A stretch of 40,265 nt of DNA from an uncultured Collinsella sp. (GTDB lineage Bacteria; Actinomycetota; Coriobacteriia; Coriobacteriales; Coriobacteriaceae): positions 1-40,265 of the forward strand of contig UQID01000024.1 of NCBI GenBank assembly GCA_900541045.1. Direction: 5' to 3'. The translations under genes were made by a program, and so were the position numbers. Positions 16,549 to 23,131 of the stretch are shown in pieces (the first letter of the stretch is position 1; every line of letters begins with the position of its first letter). The notes under the pieces were generated by a model. The model had not been told where the DNA came from and did no database searches. It worked only from the letters and a program-made list of their open reading frames with translations.

Positions 16549-17276
16549 TGGCGCCCGTATGCGCCGTGGTCGTTGCCGGTGGCAGCGGCCAGCGCTTTGG
16601 AAATCCCGGCGGCAAGCAGCTCGTTAACGTGGCGGGCCGTCCGCTCATGAGCTGGTCCATCCGCGCGTTCGATCGTAGCGATAAGGTCGGCCATATCGTC
16701 GTGGTTTGCCCTGCCGAGCGCCGTGCCGAGATGCGCCGCCTGGCCATTGACCCGTTTGACTATGACACGCCCATCAGCTTTGCCGATGCCGGCGATACCC
16801 GTCAGGATTCCACCCGTGCCGGCGTGCATGCGGTTCCGGCGGGTTTCGAATATGTCGCCATCCACGACGGCGCTCGTCCGCTCATTACGACCGAGGCCAT
16901 CGACCACGCTATCGACGTGCTCGTGAGCGACCGTGCCCTCGACGGTGTCGTGTGCGGTCAGCCCGCGATCGACACGCTCAAGATCGTTGACGGCGATAAT
17001 ATCGTCGAGACGCCGCCGCGTGAGCTCTACTGGGCAGCGCAGACGCCGCAGATCTTTAGCGTCGATGCTATGAAGCGCGCCCACGCTGCAGCCATTGCCG
17101 AGGGCTTTATCGGTACCGATGATTCGTCGCTGGTCGAGCGCATGGGTGGGCGCGTCCGCTGCGTCCAGAGCCCACGCGATAACCTTAAGGTGACGGTGCC
17201 CGAGGACCTGCGTCCCGTAACCGCGATTCTGCTTGGCCGCATGGCCGAGGGAGAGGACCTTCCCCATGTTCAGTAA
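16548..17276 (+). CDS. ispD: 2-C-methyl-D-erythritol 4-phosphate cytidylyltransferase
   Basis: A 242-residue MEP-pathway enzyme that joins CTP and MEP to give CDP-ME. The N-terminal nucleotide-binding loop VVAGGSGQRFG and lysine in GGKQLV, the HDGARPL substrate loop and the C-terminal TDDSSLVER and KVTVPEDL segments are all present. Length is normal. ATG overlaps the disA stop by one base, so translation is probably coupled. The end overlaps ispF by 11 bp. Confidence 0.94.
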   Translation: MAPVCAVVVAGGSGQRFGNPGGKQLVNVAGRPLMSWSIRAFDRSDKVGHIVVVCPAERRAEMRRLAIDPFDYDTPISFADAGDTRQDSTRAGVHAVPAGFEYVAIHDGARPLITTEAIDHAIDVLVSDRALDGVVCGQPAIDTLKIVDGDNIVETPPRELYWAAQTPQIFSVDAMKRAHAAAIAEGFIGTDDSSLVERMGGRVRCVQSPRDNLKVTVPEDLRPVTAILLGRMAEGEDLPHVQ

Positions 17277-17760
17277 CCTGCGCATTGGCCATGGCTACGA
17301 CGTTCACCGTCTGGTGGAGGGGCGTCGATGTATCATCGGCGGTGTCGACATTCCCTACGAGCGCGGCCTGCTGGGCCACTCGGATGCCGATGTGCTCGCG
17401 CACGCCTTGGCCGACGCCATTCTGGGCGCCTGCCGTGGGGGAGACATCGGCAAGCTATTCCCCGACACCGATCCCGCCTACGAGGGTGCCGATTCGATGG
17501 TGCTGCTTGCCCGCGTGATGGACTATGCGCGTGAGCTGGGCTTTGAGTTTGTCGATGCCGATTGCACCATTGCCTGCCAGCAGCCTAAGATCACCCCGCA
17601 TCGCGATGCCATGCGCGCCAACCTTGCCCATGCCCTGGGCGTTGACGTCGAAAACGTGGGCGTCGCCGCCACTACGACCGAAAAGCTCGGTTGGGAAGGC
17701 CAGGGCGAGGGAATCGGCGCCTGGGCCGTCTGCCTGCTACAGAAAACCGTTAAGGAGTAA
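17266..17760 (+). CDS. ispF: 2-C-methyl-D-erythritol 2,4-cyclodiphosphate synthase
   Basis: A 164-residue trimeric zinc enzyme forming MEcPP from CDP-ME 2-phosphate. Zinc ligands D12 and H14 (GYDVH) and H46 (HSDADVLAHA) are present, along with the signature ATTTEKLGWEGQGEGIG. ATG 17266 has AGAGGA eight bases upstream; the in-frame ATG at 17233 would extend 33 bases into ispD without a ribosome site. It is separate from, but overlapping with, ispD rather than fused to it. ispE is not in the window. Confidence 0.94.
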   Translation: MFSNLRIGHGYDVHRLVEGRRCIIGGVDIPYERGLLGHSDADVLAHALADAILGACRGGDIGKLFPDTDPAYEGADSMVLLARVMDYARELGFEFVDADCTIACQQPKITPHRDAMRANLAHALGVDVENVGVAATTTEKLGWEGQGEGIGAWAVCLLQKTVKE

Positions 17761-17763
17761 CGA

Positions 17764-19230
17764 ATGCGTATCTACAACAGCGCTACCCATAAAAAGGAAG
17801 AGTTCCAGCCCATCGAGTCCGGCAAGGTCCGCATGTACGTGTGCGGCCCCACGGTCTACGACAACATCCACATCGGCAACGCCCGTACGTTCATCAGCTT
17901 TGACGTGATTCGCCGCTGGCTCATCGCGAGCGGTTACGAGGTCACGTTCGCCCAGAACCTCACCGATGTCGACGACAAGATCATCAAGCGCGCCAACGAG
18001 CAGGGCCGTACGGCCGCCGAGGTCGCGACGGAGTTCTCCGACAAGTTCATCGGCGTCATGCGCGCCGCCAACGTGCTCGATCCCGATGTGCGCCCCCGCG
18101 CCACCAAGGAGATCGGCCCCATGATCGCCATGATCAAGACGCTTATCGAGCAGGGCCACGCTTACGCAGCCGATAACGGCGACGTGTACTTTGCCGTGCG
18201 CAGCGATCCCAACTATGGTCAGGTCTCGGGCCGCAACATCGACGACCTTATGGTTGGCGCGCGCATCGAGGAGAACGAGGACAAGAACGACCCGCTCGAC
18301 TTTGCCCTGTGGAAGGCCGCCAAGCCCGGCGAGCCCAGCTGGCCGAGCCCCTGGGGCGAGGGCCGTCCCGGTTGGCACACCGAGTGCGCCGCCATGGTGC
18401 ATCGCTACCTGGGCACTCCGATCGACATCCACGGCGGCGGCTCCGACCTTGCCTTCCCGCATCACGAGAACGAGTGCGCCCAGGCCACCTGCGCCTGGCA
18501 CCAGGGCTTCTCCAACACCTGGATGCACACGGGCATGCTGCTGGTAGACGGCGAGAAGATGTCCAAGTCGCTCGGCAACTTCTTTACGCTGGCCGAGGTC
18601 CTCGAGCAGCACTCCGCTGCCGCCCTGCGCCTGCTGATGCTGCAGACGAGCTATCGCTCGCCGCTCGACTTTTCTTGGGAGCGCCTGGAGGGTGCCGAGA
18701 ACTCGCTCACGCGTATCGCCGGTACGGTCGAGAACCTGCGTTGGGCCGCGAACCACGCGACGGCCGATGCCGACGAAGCGGCTGCCGAGGCGTTTGCCGC
18801 CAAGGCCGCCGAGACCCGCACCACCTTTAAGGAGTGCATGGATGACGACTTTAACACCGCCGGTGCCATGGGTGCTGTCTTTGGCTTTGTGACCGAGTGC
18901 AACCAGTACCTGGAGCAGGCGGGCGATGCTGCCGACAAGGCCGCTGCCCTGGCCGCCGCCGATACGCTGGTCGAGCTGCTCGATACGTTTGGCGTCGAGC
19001 TTCCCGAGCCCAAGGTCGAGCTGCCGCTGGGCCTGCTGGGCGTTGCCGCCGGCCTGGTCGCCTACACGGGCGACGACGTGGACGAGGCTGCTGCCAAGAT
19101 TCTCGAGGCCCGCGCCGAGGCCCGTGCCGCCAAGAACTGGGATCTGGCCGACGCCATCCGCGACCAGCTCAAGGACCTGGGCCTGACGATTGAAGATACC
19201 GCCGCCGGCACTCGTATCAAATCTCTCTAA
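17764..19230 (+). CDS. cysS: Cysteinyl-tRNA synthetase
   Basis: A 488-residue class I synthetase charging tRNA-Cys. It has HIGN (36-39, the HIGH motif), KMSKS (265-269), and the zinc-binding cysteine C27 (YVCGPTVYD) with C208 (WHTECAAM) and the HHENEC segment. A C-terminal helical anticodon-binding region is rich in Ala. AAGGAG overlaps the ispF stop and lies seven bases from ATG; the intergenic gap is three bases. cysS after ispF and before rlmB is a conserved cluster in Gram-positive bacteria. Confidence 0.96.
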   Translation: MRIYNSATHKKEEFQPIESGKVRMYVCGPTVYDNIHIGNARTFISFDVIRRWLIASGYEVTFAQNLTDVDDKIIKRANEQGRTAAEVATEFSDKFIGVMRAANVLDPDVRPRATKEIGPMIAMIKTLIEQGHAYAADNGDVYFAVRSDPNYGQVSGRNIDDLMVGARIEENEDKNDPLDFALWKAAKPGEPSWPSPWGEGRPGWHTECAAMVHRYLGTPIDIHGGGSDLAFPHHENECAQATCAWHQGFSNTWMHTGMLLVDGEKMSKSLGNFFTLAEVLEQHSAAALRLLMLQTSYRSPLDFSWERLEGAENSLTRIAGTVENLRWAANHATADADEAAAEAFAAKAAETRTTFKECMDDDFNTAGAMGAVFGFVTECNQYLEQAGDAADKAAALAAADTLVELLDTFGVELPEPKVELPLGLLGVAAGLVAYTGDDVDEAAAKILEARAEARAAKNWDLADAIRDQLKDLGLTIEDTAAGTRIKSL

Positions 19231-19252
19231 TCCCCGCGGGTTTCCCAAGCAC

Positions 19253-19355
19253 CCGACCGCCCGAGCCACGGCACCTTGCCTTTCAATCGTCGGGCATGAC
19301 CTCAAGGTCTATGCCCTCCTCTTTCAAGGCAATCTGCCGCACCTCGGGCGGTCGG
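19253..19355. ncRNA. 103-nt nested hairpin, possible structured RNA
   Basis: Three coaxial stems: an outer 13-bp perfect helix (CCGACCGCCCGAG, 19253-19265, with 19343-19355); a middle helix GGC/GCC plus TTGCCTT (19276-19282) with AAGGCAA (19326-19332); and an inner helix GGGCAT-GACC with GGTC-T-ATGCCC capped by a TCAA tetraloop (19302-19305). A T-rich but interrupted tail follows. It lies 22 bp after cysS and 42 bp before rlmB. It may be a processed small RNA, an intercistronic barrier, or a repeat unit. It lacks the SRP-RNA core and is shorter than 6S RNA. Function unknown. Confidence 0.55.
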
Positions 19356-19397
19356 TCTATTTGTTTCGTTTGATAGTTGTATTTAGGAGGTCGCTTT

Positions 19398-20312
19398 ATG
19401 GCCGACAATCGCAAGCGTGCGCCTCGTGGCGGCAAGCAGGCTGCTTCTGGCTCGCGTCCGATTCGCCGCAATGACCGCGCTGCCGCTCCCAAGGGCCAGC
19501 GCGATCGCGCCCAGGCCGCACGTCCGCAGCGCGATCGCAACCGCGACGCTGTCCAGGCTCCCAAGGGCGAGTTTATCGAAGGTCGTCGTGCTGCCGCCGA
19601 GGCGCTACGCACTGGTTTTCCCATCAAGTGCGCGCTCATTGTCGAGGGTGGAGAGCGCGATGCCGCCTTGTCGCGCCTGGTCGACGACCTCAACGCCGCG
19701 GGCGTCCGCATTAAGTATGTGCCGCGTGCGCAGCTCGACGCACTGTCGAGCCATGGCGCTCATCAGGGCATCGCACTCGAGGTTGGCAACTTCCCCTATG
19801 CTGATGTCGCCGATATTCTCGACCGCGCAGGCGAGGGCCCGGCACTTGTCGTGGTGCTCGACCACGTGACTGACGACGGCAACTTTGGCGCCATCGTGCG
19901 CTCCGCCGAGGTTGTGGGCGCGGCGGGCGTCGTCATTGCCAATAAGCGTGCCGCCGGCGTGACCGTGGGCAGCTATAAGACCTCAGCCGGTGCCGTCATG
20001 CATCTGCCTATCGCGCAGGTTCCCAATATCGCCCGTGCGCTCGACGATTTTAAGGCCGCTGGTTTTTGGGTGGGCGGTGCTTCCGAGCACGCCGAAGGCA
20101 GTTGCTGGGATGCTCCTTTCGAGGGCCGCGTGGCGCTCGTCATGGGCTCCGAGGGCGACGGCATCTCGCGTCTGGTGCTCGAGAAATGCGACTTTTTGAC
20201 CAAGCTTCCCCAGCGCGGTATGACCGAGAGCCTCAATGTTGCCCAGGCGACCACGGCGCTGTGCTTTGAGTGGCTGCGCCGCAACGCCGGCGAGCTGATG
20301 GGGGAGGAGTAG
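19398..20312 (+). CDS. rlmB: 23S rRNA 2'-O-methyltransferase, TrmH/RlmB family
   Basis: 304 residues. A basic, disordered N-terminal extension (about 1-55, rich in R, K, Q and A) precedes the substrate-binding domain (EGRRAAAEAL) and the SPOUT methyltransferase domain with its knot motifs (LDHVTDDGNFGAIVRSAE, LVMGSEGDGISRLV and TESLNVAQATTALCFEW). The family methylates G2251 in the 23S P loop; the exact target here is assigned by homology. ATG 19398 has TTAGGAGG seven bases upstream. The yacP-like gene follows three bases later. Confidence 0.9.
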   Translation: MADNRKRAPRGGKQAASGSRPIRRNDRAAAPKGQRDRAQAARPQRDRNRDAVQAPKGEFIEGRRAAAEALRTGFPIKCALIVEGGERDAALSRLVDDLNAAGVRIKYVPRAQLDALSSHGAHQGIALEVGNFPYADVADILDRAGEGPALVVVLDHVTDDGNFGAIVRSAEVVGAAGVVIANKRAAGVTVGSYKTSAGAVMHLPIAQVPNIARALDDFKAAGFWVGGASEHAEGSCWDAPFEGRVALVMGSEGDGISRLVLEKCDFLTKLPQRGMTESLNVAQATTALCFEWLRRNAGELMGEE

Positions 20313-20315
20313 CGC

Positions 20316-20993
20316 ATGTCCAAAAAGAACCGTGCCAAGTCCAAGGCCAAGCGCTTTGGCGAGGGCTCGGCCAAGCCGATTGTTTCGGCCGCGACCTATG
20401 GCGTGGGCGGCAATGCGTTTGCGCAGGCTATCGCCGACCCAGTCTCGACGGTGCACTCCAACAAGCCCGAGCTGCTGGTGGTCGACGGTTACAACGTGAT
20501 CCACTGCACGCCGCGCTACGAAAAGCTCGTGTACGACCATTCCGACGATCCGTATTCCAGCGACGTTCACGATATGGCGCGCACGGCGCTCATTAATGAC
20601 GTAGCTGCGTTTGCCCAGGGCCGCTACGAGGCCGTGATCGTATTTGACGGCGCGGGCAATATCTCCAGCGAGCGCCCCAACCTACCGGCCCGCGGTGTGC
20701 GCATTGAGTTTTCGCCGACGGGTGTTTCGGCCGATACCGTGGTGCAGAAGCTCTGCATCGAGGCGCGCGAGGAAGGCCGCGCGTGTTCTGTAGTGTCGAG
20801 CGACGGCACGATCCAGGCCGTCGTCATGGGCAAGGGCGTTACGCGCATCTCGAGCCGTATGCTGGTGGACGAGATCAAACAGATCGACAACGACGTGCAC
20901 GAGGCCGAGGAAGCTCCACAAATCAAGATGACTCTGGGCAGTCGCCTGAGCCCCGATGCCCTGGCCAAGCTCAAGGCCCTGCGCGGGAGGTAG
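20316..20993 (+). CDS. YacP-like NYN-domain ribonuclease
   Basis: 225 residues. A basic start (KKNRAKSKAKRFG) precedes a PIN/NYN nuclease fold beginning LLVVDGYNVIH (about residues 50-60), with later acidic sites FDGAGN and VVSSDGTIQAV. This matches the YacP/Rae1 family, which includes the ribosome-associated endoribonuclease Rae1 of Bacillus subtilis. Translation starts at ATG 20316 after GGGAGGAG. It is the last gene of the disA-ispD-ispF-cysS-rlmB operon and faces a convergent gene 27 bp away. Confidence 0.82.
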   Translation: MSKKNRAKSKAKRFGEGSAKPIVSAATYGVGGNAFAQAIADPVSTVHSNKPELLVVDGYNVIHCTPRYEKLVYDHSDDPYSSDVHDMARTALINDVAAFAQGRYEAVIVFDGAGNISSERPNLPARGVRIEFSPTGVSADTVVQKLCIEAREEGRACSVVSSDGTIQAVVMGKGVTRISSRMLVDEIKQIDNDVHEAEEAPQIKMTLGSRLSPDALAKLKALRGR

Positions 20994-20997
20994 GGAA

Positions 20998-21025
20998 GTT
21001 GGCGGGGCAATGCTGCCTCGCTAAC
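20998..21025. terminator. Hairpin between convergent genes
   Basis: A 12-bp stem with two G-U pairs (GTTGGCGGGGCA at 20998-21009 with 21014-21025) lies in the 27-bp gap and covers the stop codon of the minus-strand kinase gene. No clear T-run on either side, so termination is uncertain. Confidence 0.45.
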
Positions 21026-22361
21026 TCCATTCAGCGATGTCGATCATTCTTTCGAGGCGCCACGTTAGCGCCTCTTTTAGATATGGCAGCCTTGCCGTGA
21101 GCGCGTCGTTTCTGGAAAGAATCTCGATTGCCTCGTCAACGAAGCCTTCGAGTTTGTCGCAGCCAAACCAGCCCATGTCCTCGACGAGCAACATTTGTTT
21201 GGCGGGGCTTGAATGAAATTGTGCGCTGGTAAAACTGTGCTCTCCCGCCCTAAGCTCCTCTAGTGATATGTTGCACCAGAGCGATGAGCCCGAATCGAAG
21301 ATGGGGGCAGGTCTGCAAGCTTGCGTGTTGACGTTTCGCACGAGGCCGAAGTTGCGCCAATGACGATCGTAGTTGGCAATGATGTCGTCACATACGATCA
21401 TGCGGTCAAGGGCATCCTTGACGCCTGTCACCCCGAGCTCCTCGCAGTTTGCTACATATCGCTCGTAGTCGGTTAGCCGTTCATCTGCGTTTGCGTGCTG
21501 GTTTACATAGAACGCAGGGACATACTCTTCTTCATCAGTTAAGAAGACATCGCATGTGCTCAGGGCGGAAGTGCCCGTGCCCTCGAGCGAGTAAGGCACA
21601 TAATCGCAGGCGTTTAGGATGCGACGGTGGAGCGCGGTCGCCACCAGCTCGTTATAAGGTTCCTGGTCCAGGTGCGCTCCTGCCTTATGCAGAATTCGAC
21701 GTTCGCCCTCGCACGTCCAGTACTTTTGAAGATTGCCGTCCGAGGTGTTATCGGGCTTTGCGGCAGCCGCTTTTCCCTCTGGGGCAAAGGGTGCAATGGA
21801 CAGCGAGACGTCATCAAAGGCGTTATTGAAGAAGTTGATATCCTCCCAGGTGAGACCGGAACCTTGGGGCCTAATCCAATACTGGTCGGATAAGGAGAGG
21901 CCGAGATTTCGCTGGACGAGTTCATCGGGAACATCGACTGCGGCTTCTGCAAGCAGGGAGGCTAACCCAATGCGTGCGAGCGGGATACCGCGGCCGCGCC
22001 ACCAGATGCGGAAGGAGTCGAGCGATATGGGGCTATTAGGGCCAAATACTCCAATAGGGGCGTGGGCGTAATCGATGTCGGCACCGATGTGGGTAAAGTC
22101 TTTTCGCGATGTGCTGTAGACCAGCTGAGCGACTTCGTACGTGCGGTTCATGAGGGTGAACGCGATCTCGCTCTTACCGTGGCCGCGGCGGGGACGTCCC
22201 CCCGTTTTGGTCACAGAGCGGAGTCGCGTGTCGACGCTGTCTTTGTCGATGAGCCATACACCAGAAGCCTTGCGGGCCTCAAGTGCTCCGTTTTTTATGA
22301 GCTCCTGCACCCTGCGCGGAGTGATGCCGAGCAGCTCGGCGGCTTCTTTGGTAGTAAGCAT
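21021..22361 (-). CDS. Single-chain HTH-HipA-like kinase
   Basis: 446 residues. Residues 1-50 are an excisionase/MerR-like helix-turn-helix (TTKEAAELLGITPRRVQELI, then a VWLIDKDSV wing). A Gly/Arg hinge (TGGRPRRGHGK, 53-63) leads to a middle domain of unknown type. A HipA-like kinase follows: DGNLQKYW (208-215, ATP-loop lysine K213), catalytic N330-Y-D332-R-H334-x2-N337, and the metal-binding D356 in IFDSGSS. No separate antitoxin gene is adjacent, so DNA-binding and kinase parts appear to be on one chain. GAAGGG lies eight bases from ATG. Immediately upstream is a 19-bp inverted repeat, probably its own operator. Target and toxicity are unknown. Confidence 0.8.
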   Translation of the reverse strand: MLTTKEAAELLGITPRRVQELIKNGALEARKASGVWLIDKDSVDTRLRSVTKTGGRPRRGHGKSEIAFTLMNRTYEVAQLVYSTSRKDFTHIGADIDYAHAPIGVFGPNSPISLDSFRIWWRGRGIPLARIGLASLLAEAAVDVPDELVQRNLGLSLSDQYWIRPQGSGLTWEDINFFNNAFDDVSLSIAPFAPEGKAAAAKPDNTSDGNLQKYWTCEGERRILHKAGAHLDQEPYNELVATALHRRILNACDYVPYSLEGTGTSALSTCDVFLTDEEEYVPAFYVNQHANADERLTDYERYVANCEELGVTGVKDALDRMIVCDDIIANYDRHWRNFGLVRNVNTQACRPAPIFDSGSSLWCNISLEELRAGEHSFTSAQFHSSPAKQMLLVEDMGWFGCDKLEGFVDEAIEILSRNDALTARLPYLKEALTWRLERMIDIAEWS

Positions 22362-22371
22362 CGCGAAACCC

Positions 22372-22437
22372 TTCGCCAGAACGAATAGTTCTATATATAG
22401 TAATTGTAATTAAAACTATTCGTTCTGGCGAATAGTT
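22372..22437 (-). promoter_or_regulatory. Operator/promoter of the HTH-HipA kinase gene
   Basis: A perfect 19-bp inverted repeat (arms 22372-22390 and 22414-22432, arm core CCAGAACGAATAGTT) surrounds an AT-rich 23-bp spacer containing TATATA, the likely -10 region for the minus-strand gene. A third CGAATAGTT at 22429-22437 forms a second dyad with the AACTATTCG of the right arm. Three half-sites around the promoter suggest cooperative autorepression by the kinase's own HTH domain (inference). Confidence 0.75.
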
Positions 22438-22523
22438 TTGAGATGTGGTCGGGTGAAGGGCCTGTTGCGCCTCGTCGGCAATTCCTTTATTCTTAATTGG
22501 CTTCGCGCGAAAGCGCCAAGTGT

Positions 22524-22598
22524 GCCAGTGTGGCGCAACGGTAGCGCAACTGATTTGTAATCAGTGGGTTGCAGGTTCGATTCCTGTCACTGGCTCCA
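22524..22598 (+). tRNA. tRNA-Thr (TGT)
   Basis: A 75-nt cloverleaf: acceptor GCCAGTG/CACTGGC, D arm, anticodon stem ACTGA/TCAGT with loop TTTGTAA (anticodon TGT, reads ACA), T arm CAGG-TTCGATT-CCTG, and encoded CCA. It stands alone beside the HTH-kinase gene and is followed by a terminator. Confidence 0.95.
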
Positions 22599-22607
22599 TG
22601 AGAGTTT

Positions 22608-22641
22608 CGGGCTCTGTCTCTATATGGGACAGGGCCCGTTT
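22608..22641 (+). terminator. Terminator of tRNA-Thr(TGT)
   Basis: An 11-bp stem with one G-U pair (CGGGCTCTGTC at 22608-22618 with 22628-22638) is followed by TTTCTATTT, ten bases after the tRNA. Confidence 0.8.
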
Positions 22642-22712
22642 CTATTTAGGTGGTGCGCCATCGGGTTAGCGCCCATCCCGTTTTTGGTTTGTCTCGTCCT
22701 CCAGTTTGTCTA

Positions 22713-22839
22713 AATCTGTAACACCAAGACCGATATTTGGCATCTAACTGTTACAGATTGAGATGAAACTTAGGGTGTTTTAGGAATATCTTGATCTGTA
22801 ACATGTAGAAGCGGAATAGGCCTCTTGCTGTTACAGATC
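22713..22839. repeat. Two tandem inverted-repeat units, 80-bp period
   Basis: Unit 1 has AATCTGTAACA (22713-22723) and its complement (22749-22759). Unit 2 has GATCTGTAACA (22793-22803) and its complement (22829-22839). Both have 11-bp perfect arms with exactly 25 nt between, repeated with an 80-bp period. The spacers differ, while bases just after each right arm (GAGA) are alike. It lies in a 530-bp gene-free stretch (22600-23131). No gene uses it, and it may be a BIME-like repeat or a binding-site pair. Confidence 0.7.
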
Positions 22840-22875
22840 GAGACAAGGGCGGGTGCGGACCTGGATGTCCTGCTC

Positions 22876-22940
22876 GAGCGTGGATTTCTGGACACGCGAG
22901 CGAAGAAAATCTCCCGACCGGAGAACGAGCGTGGATAATT
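22876..22940 (+). repeat. GAGCGTGGAT dispersed repeat, two copies
   Basis: GAGCGTGGAT occurs at 22876-22885 and again, extended to GAGCGTGGATAATT, at 22927-22940. The sequence before the second copy (CTCCCGACCGGAGAA) resembles that before the related arm at 26978 (CTCTCGCCTGGAGAA). It is part of a short dispersed repeat family in this window. No gene is seen from here to 23131. Confidence 0.5.
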
Positions 22941-22995
22941 AACTTGGATAGGGAGCTAAGGTAAACACCGATTGTCTATCGACGGCTTTAGAAAC

Positions 22996-23030
22996 AACGA
23001 CCCCGATTTCATTGTGGAATCGGGGTCGTT
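22996..23030 (-). terminator. Terminator of the beta-glucoside operon
   Basis: A 13-bp perfect stem (AACGACCCCGATT at 22996-23008 with 23018-23030) with a 9-nt loop, 100 bp downstream of the PTS gene on the minus strand, followed there by a short T-containing run (GTTGTTTC). Confidence 0.78.
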
Positions 23031-23131
23031 TGTGCCTCAGGAATCCGAATGGATTAATCGAGCTCCTAAGGGACTTCTTGGGTTCTTGCTAATGGTCTGC
23101 CGAGGATGTCCCCAATGCAAACAGCGGGCAT

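Noticed and set aside
19253..19355. SRP RNA or 6S RNA for the nested hairpin
   Set aside because: The conserved SRP core around the GGAA loop is missing and the rod is too short for 6S RNA with its open central bubble.
19283..19711. Minus-strand frame ending in a protein-like stretch (RPPEVRQIALKEEGIDLEV)
   Set aside because: Most of it is antisense to rlmB, and the tail comes from the nested hairpin. No start codon or ribosome site fits a short separate gene there.
23100..23125. A further GGGGACA repeat copy next to the PTS stop
   Set aside because: Only the GGGGACA core matches on the minus strand. No paired arms can be drawn.
22600..23131. CRISPR array
   Set aside because: The two repeat units are inverted repeats with an 80-bp period, not short direct repeats with uniform spacers, and no cas genes are present.
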